DNA of 64,000 nucleotides, taken from contig NZ_AP025737.1 in the NCBI RefSeq assembly GCF_023734115.1, positions 2,914,001-2,978,000 on the forward strand, in the 5' to 3' direction. The stretch's first letter is position 1, and every line of letters begins with the position of its first letter. The translations under genes were made by a program, and so were the position numbers. Below the pieces are notes generated by a model, which was given only the letters and a program-made list of their open reading frames with translations, was not told the origin of the DNA and made no database searches. This DNA comes from Herbiconiux sp. L3-i23. GTDB taxonomy: Bacteria; Actinomycetota; Actinomycetes; Actinomycetales; Microbacteriaceae. Positions 18,052 through 25,466 of this stretch are shown here, in pieces.

Positions 18052-18624
18052 ATGCGACGCTCCACGACTCGGCTGCTGCTGACGTGCGCCGCCATCGGAG
18101 TCGCGGGCGGCATCGTGTTCATCCTCGAAGGGCTCGTCAGCGGCACCATCGCCGCGGTCGCGCCCTTCCTCTACGGCGCCACCCTCGGCGTCTACTTCCT
18201 GCCCGGCGCGATCGCCATCGCGCTCCTCCGACTGCCGGGGGTCGGTCTGCTCACGGCGACGCTCGCGGGTGTCGTCGTCAGTCCGTTCACCTCCATCTCG
18301 TTCCGCGCCATCGGGGCCGCCGCGCTCATCGGGCTGCTGCAGGAACTGCCCTTCGCCGCGACCCTCTACCGCCGCCGCCCCGTCTGGCTCCTCTACGTCG
18401 GAGCGGTGCTGGCCGGAGTCGTGCTCGGCTTCGTCGTCTACTTCGCGTTCGCCGTCGCAGCGCTCGCGACGTGGGCGCAGGTCCTCGCGTGGGTCGCCTC
18501 GATCGGCTCCCCCGTCATCTTCACCGCCATCGGGCACGCGGTCGCCGACGGGGTGCGGCGCACCGGGGTGGCGCGCGGACTGTCCGCCGCCCCAGAGGCG
18601 GTCCGGCCTGGTGGCACGAGGTAG
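18052..18624 (+). CDS. ECF transporter S component (YkoE-like), first copy
   Basis: A 190-residue membrane protein with about six hydrophobic segments that would bind the substrate for an energy-coupling-factor importer. It is clearly paralogous to the protein at 21252: shared patterns include LLLTCAAIGVAGG, LPGVGLLTATLAG and the LQELPFAATLYRR motif, with a conserved Glu-Leu-Pro-Phe. That arrangement resembles YkoE, the S component of the thiamine-precursor system. No TPP riboswitch is visible upstream, and the neighbours point to iron rather than thiamine. The ATPase gene begins 85 nt downstream, after a possible iron box. The start is ATG 18052. Confidence 0.8.
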   Translation: MRRSTTRLLLTCAAIGVAGGIVFILEGLVSGTIAAVAPFLYGATLGVYFLPGAIAIALLRLPGVGLLTATLAGVVVSPFTSISFRAIGAAALIGLLQELPFAATLYRRRPVWLLYVGAVLAGVVLGFVVYFAFAVAALATWAQVLAWVASIGSPVIFTAIGHAVADGVRRTGVARGLSAAPEAVRPGGTR

Positions 18625-18625
18625 G

Positions 18626-18640
18626 TAAGGCTAGGCTAAG
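18626..18640. promoter_or_regulatory. Candidate iron box (DtxR/IdeR-type operator)
   Basis: TAAGGCTAGGCTAAG, directly after the first S-component stop and about 70-85 nt before the ATPase start. Against the DtxR/IdeR consensus TWAGGTWAGSCTWACCTWA it matches about 14 of 19 positions: the left half AGGCTAG differs from AGGTWAG at one base, and the right half is weaker. The cluster ends in a siderophore-interacting protein, which makes iron regulation plausible. Not proven. Confidence 0.55.
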
Positions 18641-18709
18641 CGGCGCTTCCTCCGGCTCCACGAAAGGCCCGCCCTGTCCAGCGCACGAGTCCCCCTCTCG
18701 CGCTCGGAC

Positions 18710-20425
18710 GTGCAGTCTCCGCCGACATCGGGATCGCCCCTCATCGAGGCCCGCGGAGTCGCGATCCGGCATGACGGCGCCGACCGGAGCACACCGCACT
18801 CCCTCGACCTGAGCGTCCGTCCCGGCGAGGTGCTGCTCGTTCTCGGACCGTCGGGATCCGGCAAGTCGACCCTCGCGCTCGCGCTCAACGGGCTCATCCC
18901 TCACGCCGTGCCCGCCGAGCTCGACGGCGACGTCTTCGTCGCCGGCCGGTCAACCGCCGACATCACGGTCGCCGAAGCGAGCCGCACCGTCGGCATGGTC
19001 TTCCAGGACCCCGACGCGCAGATCGTCACCGGCACCCTCCTCGACGAGGTCTGCTTCGGCCCCGAGAACCTGCTCGTCCCCCGCGACGAGGTGCTTGCCC
19101 GCGCCGAAGAAGCCCTGCGGGCGGTCGGCCTGTGGGAACGGCGCGCCGAGAATCCCGACCGACTCTCCGGCGGCGGTCGGCAGCGGCTCGCCATCGCGTG
19201 CGCGCTCGCGCTCGGCTCGCCCGTGCTCGTGCTCGACGAACCGACCGCGAATCTCGACCCGACCGGCATCGACGAGGTCTACGCCGTGCTCGCCACCCTC
19301 GTGCGCGACTCGTCGCTCTCCGTCGTGCTCATCGAACACAACCTCGACACGGCGGTCGGCCTCGTCGATCGGGTCCTCGTGCTCGATGCGGACGGCGCGC
19401 TCGCGATGGACGGCCCTCGGGACATCATCCTCCGCGACCGCGCGGTGGAGGTCCGCGACCTCGGAGTCTGGCTGCCCACCGTGACCCTCGCCGCCCTCGC
19501 CCTGCGCGAGCGCGGCATCCCGATCGACGCGCTCCCCCTCAGCGGGCGGGAACTCGCGGCGGCGCTCGACGCCCTCCCCGAACTCCCCGGTCTCGACGAC
19601 TCCTCGACGCACCAGCGCGACAGTCCGGTGACCGTCGAGGTCTGCGGGCTCACCGTCGCACGGCACGGCCGAACACTGCTCGATCAGGTCGACCTCACCC
19701 TGCACGCCGGCGAACTCACGGCGATCATCGGTGTGAACGGGGCCGGCAAGACCACCCTCCTGCAGGCGATCGCCGGTGTCGTCCCGCCGCCACGCGGCAC
19801 CGTCTTCCTCGATGGGCTCGACCCCGCCCGCGCCGACGTGCGCGCCCTCGCCGCGCGGGTCGGCTTCGTGTTCCAGAACCCCGAGCACCAGTTCCTCGAA
19901 CCGACCGTCGCAGACGAGCTCGCGCACGGCCTTCGCATTCGCGGACTCGACGCCGCCGAGATCGACGACCGGGTCGACGTGATGCTGCGCCGGTTCGGTC
20001 TCGCGGATCTTCGCGACCGGCACCCCTTCCTGCTCTCCGGCGGTCAGAAGCGCCGCCTCTCCGTCGGCACCGCGCTGATCGCCGGAGCCCCGATCCTCGC
20101 GCTCGACGAACCCACATTCGGGCAGGACCGGGCGCACGCCGGTGAGCTACTCGACATCCTTGCCGGGCTCCGCGACGACGGCACGACGGTCGTCATCGTG
20201 ACCCACGACCTGCAGCTCGTCGCCGACTACGCGGACCGCGTCGCCGTCATGGGCGGCGGACGGCTACTCGGCGAGGGTCCGGCGTCGAGCATCCTCGGCT
20301 CCGATCTCATGGAGACGGCGGGCCTCCTGCGCCCGCCGCTCGCCCGAGCGATGCAGCGGCTCGAGAACCACCCCGACTGGCGCTCGGTGTCCCGGCTCGC
20401 CGACCTCCCCGGCGGCCGGCCATGA
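18710..20425 (+). CDS. ECF transporter ATPase, two fused nucleotide-binding domains (EcfA-EcfA', YkoD-like)
   Basis: A 571-residue fusion of two cobalt/ECF-type ATPases that energises the membrane complex. Domain 1 has Walker A GPSGSGKST (about residue 47), signature LSGGGRQRLAIA and Walker B LVLDEPTANLDP. Domain 2 has Walker A GVNGAGKTT (about 341), a QNPEHQFLEPTVADEL segment typical of ECF ATPases, and signature LSGGQKRRLSVG. The start is uncertain. GTG 18710 has no Shine-Dalgarno sequence, whereas an in-frame CTG at 18674 has AAGG 6 nt upstream and would add 12 residues. It overlaps the T-component gene by 4 nt (ATGA). Confidence 0.92.
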   Translation: MQSPPTSGSPLIEARGVAIRHDGADRSTPHSLDLSVRPGEVLLVLGPSGSGKSTLALALNGLIPHAVPAELDGDVFVAGRSTADITVAEASRTVGMVFQDPDAQIVTGTLLDEVCFGPENLLVPRDEVLARAEEALRAVGLWERRAENPDRLSGGGRQRLAIACALALGSPVLVLDEPTANLDPTGIDEVYAVLATLVRDSSLSVVLIEHNLDTAVGLVDRVLVLDADGALAMDGPRDIILRDRAVEVRDLGVWLPTVTLAALALRERGIPIDALPLSGRELAAALDALPELPGLDDSSTHQRDSPVTVEVCGLTVARHGRTLLDQVDLTLHAGELTAIIGVNGAGKTTLLQAIAGVVPPPRGTVFLDGLDPARADVRALAARVGFVFQNPEHQFLEPTVADELAHGLRIRGLDAAEIDDRVDVMLRRFGLADLRDRHPFLLSGGQKRRLSVGTALIAGAPILALDEPTFGQDRAHAGELLDILAGLRDDGTTVVIVTHDLQLVADYADRVAVMGGGRLLGEGPASSILGSDLMETAGLLRPPLARAMQRLENHPDWRSVSRLADLPGGRP

Positions 20426-21255
20426 GCGCGACCACGATCGACCCGTTCGCCGACCGCTACGACGCGGCCCCCATCCGGTTCCTCTACCGCCTGAACCCGC
20501 TCGCGAAGATCGCGGCCCCGCTGCCCGCCATGGTCGCCCTGCTGTTCTCCCGCGACCCCGTCACTCCGGCCGCCTTCATCGCGCTGGCCTGGATCCTGCT
20601 GCTCGTCGGCGCCTCCCTGTCGCGCCGCGCGGCTCTCGCGATCTTCCTGCTGCTGCCCCTCGGCATCGCCGTGCTGAGCGGTAGCTTCGCGCTGTGGACC
20701 GACCCCGCCGCCGTCGCCGAGACACCGGTGCTGTGGAGCGTCGGCGACTACCGCTTCCACCTCGGCGCGCTCTACATCGGGGCCTCGACCGCGCTGCGGC
20801 TCGCGGCGCTGGCGACGCTCGCACTGCTCGGCGGACTCACGACCACCGGCCCCGACCTGGTGCGCGCGATGATCCAGCAACTGCGCGTGCCCTACCGGAT
20901 CGGCTACACCACCCTCGCCGCGTATCGCTTCGTGCCCCGCTTCGCCCACGAGCTCGACGTCATCCGAGCCGCGCACCGCGTGCGCGGGATGGCGGGAGGA
21001 CGCGGCCCCGTCCCGGCGCTGCGCCGATGGGTCGGATACGTGGTTCCCCTTCTCGCGAGCGCCATCCGGCACGCCGAACGCGTCGCACTGTCGATGGACT
21101 CGCGCGCGTTCGGGGCGCACCCCACGCGCACCGAACGCCACCTCGTGCCCTTCCGCACCCGCGACTACCTCTTCGTGATCGCCTTCTGGGCCGTCACCGC
21201 CACCCTCTTCCTCGCCGCCTCGAGCGCGGAGATCCCACCGATCGGAGTCCGATGA
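20422..21255 (+). CDS. ECF transporter transmembrane T component (EcfT, YkoC-like)
   Basis: A 277-residue scaffold membrane protein that links the S component to the ATPases. It has several hydrophobic helices and the two coupling-helix motifs of EcfT proteins: FAHELDVIRAAHRVRGMAGG (Ala-Arg-Gly-like) and ALSMDSRAFGAHPTRT. Both border genes overlap by ATGA, so ATPase, T and second S component form one translational unit. Such fused-ATPase systems with a nearby S component are usually dedicated importers rather than shared group-II modules, though here two S components flank the same A-T core. Confidence 0.9.
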   Translation: MSATTIDPFADRYDAAPIRFLYRLNPLAKIAAPLPAMVALLFSRDPVTPAAFIALAWILLLVGASLSRRAALAIFLLLPLGIAVLSGSFALWTDPAAVAETPVLWSVGDYRFHLGALYIGASTALRLAALATLALLGGLTTTGPDLVRAMIQQLRVPYRIGYTTLAAYRFVPRFAHELDVIRAAHRVRGMAGGRGPVPALRRWVGYVVPLLASAIRHAERVALSMDSRAFGAHPTRTERHLVPFRTRDYLFVIAFWAVTATLFLAASSAEIPPIGVR

Positions 21256-21839
21256 CCACGCGACAACGCGCCAGCACCCGCTACCTGCTCACCTGCGCCG
21301 TGCTCGGCGTCGCCGGCGGGCTGCTCACCGTCGGCATGAACTGGGCGAGCATCGGTCTCGCCGCCGTCGCCCCCGCCTTCATCTCGGTCACCATCGGCGC
21401 GTGGATCCTGCCGTCGATGACCGGCATGGCGCTGCTGCAGCGCCCCGGCGCCGGGCTGCTCATCGCGGTGCTCGCCGGCCTCGTCAACGCGCCGCTCACC
21501 CCGTTCGGCTTCGCCCAGCTGCCCACCGTGATCATGGCCGGGGTGCTCTCGGAGCTGCCGTTCGCCGTGAGCCTCTACCGGGTGTGGAAGAAGTGGGTGT
21601 TCTACTTCGGCTACGTCGTCCTCATCACCGCGTTCTCGACGCTGTGGGTCGTCGCCGTCGATGCGGCGATGAGCTCGACCGCCGTGCTCATCGGCCTCTA
21701 CGCCGCCACCGCGGTCGCCTCGTTCGCCTTCGTCTGGCTCGCGCTGTTCGTCGCCGCCCGCCTGCGCAAGGCGGGAGTCGGTCTCGCCGTGTCCGGATCC
21801 CGACGCCCTCGCGTGCAGCCGAAGTCCGCCGATGTCTAA
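21252..21839 (+). CDS. ECF transporter S component (YkoE-like), second copy
   Basis: A 195-residue membrane protein, paralogous to the S component at 18052 (shared YLLTCAVLGVAGG, RPGAGLLIAVLAG, LSELPFAVSLYR). It overlaps the T-component gene at its start (ATGA at 21252) and the siderophore-interacting protein gene at its end (8 nt). That makes it the copy most tightly coupled to the iron-linked reductase. An apparent longer frame upstream lies inside the T-component gene and is rejected. Ligand unknown. Context suggests a siderophore, haem-like compound or another iron-related small molecule, while family history suggests a thiamine precursor. Confidence 0.82.
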   Translation: MTTRQRASTRYLLTCAVLGVAGGLLTVGMNWASIGLAAVAPAFISVTIGAWILPSMTGMALLQRPGAGLLIAVLAGLVNAPLTPFGFAQLPTVIMAGVLSELPFAVSLYRVWKKWVFYFGYVVLITAFSTLWVVAVDAAMSSTAVLIGLYAATAVASFAFVWLALFVAARLRKAGVGLAVSGSRRPRVQPKSADV

Positions 21840-22650
21840 GGGAGTCGAGCGGCGCATCCAGCCGCAGGAGAAGACGATGATCTTCACCGAGGTCATCCGC
21901 AACGAGTCGATCAGCCCGTCGTTCCGCCGCATCACCTTCGCGGGCGAGTCGCTGCGCAACTTCACCCCGCTCGGATTCGACCAGTGGTTCCGGCTCTTCC
22001 TGCCGTTGCCAGGGCACGAGGAGATGCGGCTGCCGAAGGACCTCAGCCTGCTCTCGTACGCCCGGTTCCTCACCATCCCGAAGCGGGAACGGCCGATGCT
22101 GCGCAACTACACGGTCCGCGCGTACCGCGCCGGCACAGCCGACTCACCGCCCGAACTCGATGTCGACTTCGTCGTGCACGGTGACGAGGGATTCGCGTCG
22201 GCGTGGGCGCAGACCGCCGGGCCGGGCGCCCGCGTGGCGATCCTCGACGAGGGCATCCTGTTCGCGCCCCCCGAGGACACCCGCTCGGTGCTCATCGTCA
22301 GCGACGAGACCGGTCTGCCCGCCATTGCCGGCATCATCGACTCGCTCGGGCCCGCCGCGGTCGGCGACGTCGTGGTCGAAGTGCCCGACGCGGGCGACCT
22401 CGCGCTGCTCGAGTCGCCGCCGATGCTGCGCCTGCACGGACTCGTCCGAGGGCACGACGAGAAGGTCGGGGCGCTCGCCGCGGCCCGCGTGCGGGAACTC
22501 GCCATCGCGCCGACCGGCCTGTACGCGTTCGCGATCGGTGAATCCGGCATTGCGACCGGGACGCGCCGGTTCCTCGTGTCGGAACGGGAGGTCCCGAAGA
22601 CGCACGTCACCTTCTGCGGCTTCTGGCGCGAGGGCCACGCGGGGCGCTGA
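21832..22650 (+). CDS. Siderophore-interacting protein (FAD-dependent ferric reductase)
   Basis: A 272-residue flavoprotein of the SIP family, which reduces ferric siderophores in the cytoplasm to release iron. The FAD-binding domain contains SISPSFRRITFAG and the flavin motif RNYTVRAYR (about residue 90). The NAD(P)H/SIP domain follows, with VLIVSDETGLPAIAGII and the diagnostic C-terminal VTFCGFWREGHAG. The start is ATG 21832, inside the last codons of the S component. Being translationally joined to an ECF transporter is unusual for this family, which more often sits near siderophore ABC importers. Confidence 0.92.
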   Translation: MSKGVERRIQPQEKTMIFTEVIRNESISPSFRRITFAGESLRNFTPLGFDQWFRLFLPLPGHEEMRLPKDLSLLSYARFLTIPKRERPMLRNYTVRAYRAGTADSPPELDVDFVVHGDEGFASAWAQTAGPGARVAILDEGILFAPPEDTRSVLIVSDETGLPAIAGIIDSLGPAAVGDVVVEVPDAGDLALLESPPMLRLHGLVRGHDEKVGALAAARVRELAIAPTGLYAFAIGESGIATGTRRFLVSEREVPKTHVTFCGFWREGHAGR

Positions 22651-22674
22651 ACAAGCCCTGGCACACTCGTACCG

Positions 22675-23262
22675 GTGGACGCTTTCGGACGGTTGCGCGA
22701 CGAGGTCGCCGCGCATCCCTCCAACGCCTGGGCGACGGCGTTGGGCTGGCGGCCGCTGTTCGTCGCCGACCCCGCCGCGCGGGTGCTCATCATCAGCCAG
22801 GCGCCCGGTCGCCTCGCGCAGGAGTCCGGCATCCCGTGGAACGACCCGAGCGGTCGGCTGCTGCGGTCGTGGATGGGCGTCACCGACGACGAGTTCTACG
22901 ACCCCCGCAACGTCGCCGTCCTGCCGATGGATTTCTACTTCCCCGGCAAGGGCACCAGCGGCGACCTTCCGCCGAGGCGCGACTTCGCGCAGCTCTGGCA
23001 TCCACCGCTGCTCGAGCTGTTGACCGAGGTGCGGCTGACGATCCTCATCGGCTCGTATGCGCAGCGCCGCTACCTCGCCGGGCGTGCGGGGCCGACCCTC
23101 ACCGACAACGTCCGGGCCGCGCCGAGCCTGCTGCCGCTGTTCCCGATCGTGCACCCGTCGCCGCTCGCCCGCGGCTGGCGCACCCGCAATCCGTGGTTCG
23201 CCGACGAGACCGTCCCACTGCTCCGGGCGCAGGTGCGGGAGGCGCTCGACGGCTGGCCGTGA
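22675..23262 (+). CDS. Uracil-DNA glycosylase family protein
   Basis: A 195-residue member of the uracil-DNA glycosylase superfamily (SMUG/family-4-like branch annotated as UDG family protein). Motif 1 is seen as IISQAPGRLAQESGIPWND and the C-terminal substrate-loop motif as FPIVHPSPLARGW. The SGRLLRSWMGV stretch is characteristic of this branch. It probably removes uracil or a damaged base, but some members lack glycosylase activity. The start is GTG 22675, 24 nt after the siderophore-interacting protein gene, so it may be read through from that operon. Confidence 0.82.
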   Translation: MDAFGRLRDEVAAHPSNAWATALGWRPLFVADPAARVLIISQAPGRLAQESGIPWNDPSGRLLRSWMGVTDDEFYDPRNVAVLPMDFYFPGKGTSGDLPPRRDFAQLWHPPLLELLTEVRLTILIGSYAQRRYLAGRAGPTLTDNVRAAPSLLPLFPIVHPSPLARGWRTRNPWFADETVPLLRAQVREALDGWP

Positions 23263-23280
23263 ACCGAGACTCGCGTCGCA

Positions 23281-23474
23281 TCGCGACGGGCCTGGCGAAT
23301 CCCCGGTCGCTGAGCCGCCGCGCAGCGGCCCAGCGATGCGACGAGTCGGCAGAGTGCGCTGAGGCTTCGACCCCGGTGCAAAGTCCCGTCATTTCGCGAC
23401 GGGCCTGGCGGCCCTCCTCAATGACCAGGCATTCCCGGTCGCTGAGCCGCCGCGCAGCGGCCCTGCGATGCGAC
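23281..23474. repeat. 132-bp tandem repeat, upstream block (about 1.5 units)
   Basis: Two copies of a 39-base element A (23304-23342 and 23436-23474, starting CGGTCGCTGAGCCGCC) lie exactly 132 bp apart. A 45-base element B (23385-23429, starting CCCGTCATTTCGCGACGGG) sits between them, and a partial B lies at 23281-23297. Both elements contain internal stem-forming pairs, for example CCCGTC/GACGGG and GGGCC/GGCCC in B. The block occupies the 279 nt between the UDG gene and the DUF222-HNH gene. No coding function is assigned. Confidence 0.9.
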
Positions 23475-23541
23475 TAGTGGGCAGATTGCGGCCGGGTCCT
23501 GATGCCGGGGCAATGTCGGTGGTCACTGCTTCACTGTGGGT

Positions 23542-24903
23542 ATGTCGAAGTCGCCCGCACCGCCACTGATGGCTGGTCCTTGGCCTGACTTGGAAGAGTT
23601 CGACGACCTCGACACGACCCCCGAGGACGAGTCCCGGCAGCACCTGAACCGACTCGCCGACCGGCTCCTCGACACCAAACGCGCCGAGGCCGCCGCGGCC
23701 GCCGACCGGTACAAGGTCGTGGATCAGTTCCGCCGCGAATGGGAGTCCTCCTCCGCGTCGAAAGCGTCCCTCGCGGGCATGCGGGTGAGGGCGATGCGCG
23801 CCGAACTCGCCGCCGCCCTCGGACTGTCCGAGCGCACCATCGAATCATTGATCGGCCGCGCCAAAGCGTTGACCACCGACCTTCCCTCGACCCTGATCGC
23901 GCTGCAGCGCGGGCAGGTGTCGGATCGGCAGGTGCAGGTCATCGTCGACGAAGCCGCCGGCCTCACCCCCGACGAAACAGCCGTGTTCGAGGCGGCGATC
24001 CTCCCCGAAGCCACAGCCTTGTCGGGTCCGAAGTTCGCCCGGAAGGCCCGCACCCTCCGCGAGCACCTCCGCGCAGTGGACCTCACCCAACGACACGCCA
24101 CCGCGGCCGAGTTCCGCGACCTCGGCCTAGCCGGGCAACGGGACGGCATGGCCGATCTGCTCCTGCACGGCCCGGCTCAGCACTCGGTCGCGATCTACAG
24201 CCGGGTCGATCAGATCGCCCGCACCCTTACCGACCCGGAGGACAACCGCACCCTGGCGCAGAAACGCGCCGATGTGTTCATCGCCCTGCTCCTCGACCCC
24301 GGTGCCGTGTTCCCGTCCACCGACACCGACGCGGAAAAGGGGCCGCGGCAGCCGGTCTTGCACCGGGGTGTCCGGCCCAACGTGAACGTCACCGTCCCCG
24401 CACTGTCCATCCTCGGCAAGTCCGACGAACCCGCGAACCTCGAAGGCTACGGGCCGATCTCGGTCGACACCGCCCGGGAACTCGCCGGGGCGGCGACCGG
24501 GTTCCACCGCATCCTCACCCACCCGGAGACCGGCGTGATCCTCTCCTTCGGGCGCGACAAGTACGAAGTTCCCGCCGAGCTGAAGCGTTTCCTGCGGGCG
24601 CGGGATGAGACCTGCCGGTTCGTCGGCTGCAACCGGCCCGCCGTCGCGTCGGACCTCGACCACACCGTCGCCTGGGAAGACGGCGGCGGCACCAACGTCT
24701 GGAACCTCGGCTGCCTCTGCAAGGGCCACCACCGACTCAAACACAACACCGCCTGGGTGGTAACGCAGGCAAGGGATGGCACGGGCGATTACACCTGGAC
24801 CTCACCCCTCGGCCGCGACTACACCACCAAACCCGCCATCAGAATCGGCGCCGGCGTCATCACCCAAACCGCCTGGCTCGACAACGACCCACCACCCTTC
24901 TGA
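23542..24903 (+). CDS. DUF222 domain-containing HNH endonuclease
   Basis: A 453-residue protein typical of actinobacterial DUF222-HNH genes. A long helical DUF222 region (about residues 30-310) is followed by the HNH nuclease motif around FVGCNRPAVASDLDHTVAWEDGG and NLGCLCKGHHRLKH (about 355-400). The zinc-ligand cysteines and the catalytic His of DLDH are visible. The start is probably ATG 23542; GTG 23536 is in frame but neither has a clear ribosome site. These genes occur in many copies per genome, and their role (mobile, defensive or DNA-metabolic) is unsettled. It is bracketed on both sides by the same 132-bp repeat family. Confidence 0.9.
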   Translation: MSKSPAPPLMAGPWPDLEEFDDLDTTPEDESRQHLNRLADRLLDTKRAEAAAAADRYKVVDQFRREWESSSASKASLAGMRVRAMRAELAAALGLSERTIESLIGRAKALTTDLPSTLIALQRGQVSDRQVQVIVDEAAGLTPDETAVFEAAILPEATALSGPKFARKARTLREHLRAVDLTQRHATAAEFRDLGLAGQRDGMADLLLHGPAQHSVAIYSRVDQIARTLTDPEDNRTLAQKRADVFIALLLDPGAVFPSTDTDAEKGPRQPVLHRGVRPNVNVTVPALSILGKSDEPANLEGYGPISVDTARELAGAATGFHRILTHPETGVILSFGRDKYEVPAELKRFLRARDETCRFVGCNRPAVASDLDHTVAWEDGGGTNVWNLGCLCKGHHRLKHNTAWVVTQARDGTGDYTWTSPLGRDYTTKPAIRIGAGVITQTAWLDNDPPPF

Positions 24904-24933
24904 CGTCGCTCCGACAGGCGACCCTGCACACCT

Positions 24934-25323
24934 GGTCGCTGAGCCGCCGCGCAGCGGCCCTGGCGATGCGACGGGTCGACGGATCACGCTGAGGCTCCGA
25001 GCCCAAGCTCCGTTCCCGTCATTTCGCGACGGGCCTGGCGGCCCTCCGGGGTGACCAGGAAACCCCGGTCGCTGAGCCGCCGCGCAGCGGCCCTGCGATG
25101 CGACGGGTCGACGAATCGCGCTGAGGCTCCGAGCCCAAGCTCCGTTCCCGTCATTTCGCGACGGGCCTGGCGGCCCTCCGGGGTGACCAGGAAACCCCGG
25201 TCGCTGAGCCGCCGCGCAGCGGCCCTGCGATGCGACGGGTCGACGAATCACGCTAAGGCTCCTACCCCAAGCGCAACTCCCGTCATTTCGCGACGGGCCT
25301 GGCGGCCCTCCTCAATGACCAGG
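24934..25323. repeat. 132-bp tandem repeat, downstream block (three units)
   Basis: Element A begins at 24934, 25066 and 25198 and element B at 25015, 25147 and 25279, giving an exact 132-bp period and three almost identical A-B units. Copies 2 and 3 are nearly base-identical, and copy 3 ends with the CTCAATGACC variant also seen upstream at 23416. It starts 31 nt after the DUF222-HNH stop. Because 132 is a multiple of three, frames stay open through the block on both strands, but no ribosome site or domain supports a protein. Confidence 0.93.
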
Positions 25324-25410
25324 CGACCGCCGGATGCGGCAGTACGACCGCGCCGCGGTGTCGCGGTATCGCTTCGCTCAACGGGCGGATGCATCGGCCG
25401 AAATGTCGAA

Positions 25411-25447
25411 GTGGGCACCGCACCGAAGCTCCGATGCGAATGCCCAC
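25411..25447 (-). terminator. Stem-loop downstream of the RNA helicase gene
   Basis: GTGGGCA at 25411-25417 pairs with TGCCCAC at 25441-25447, with an inner partial match, placed 20-56 nt beyond the helicase stop (minus strand). A likely terminator. The rest of 25324-25466 contains the 15-base sequence GTATCGCTTCGCTCA (25366-25380), which recurs at 27856-27870 beyond the other end of the helicase gene. Confidence 0.5.
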
Positions 25448-25466
25448 CCGTCTGGTTACTCCGGCT

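Noticed and set aside
23542-24903. Transposase or insertion sequence
   Set aside because: The protein is DUF222 plus HNH; no DDE or tyrosine recombinase motif, and no terminal inverted repeats at the outer edges of the block.
24934-25323. Possible CRISPR array
   Set aside because: The repeat unit is 132 bp with both parts conserved, so there are no unique spacers, and no cas genes are nearby.
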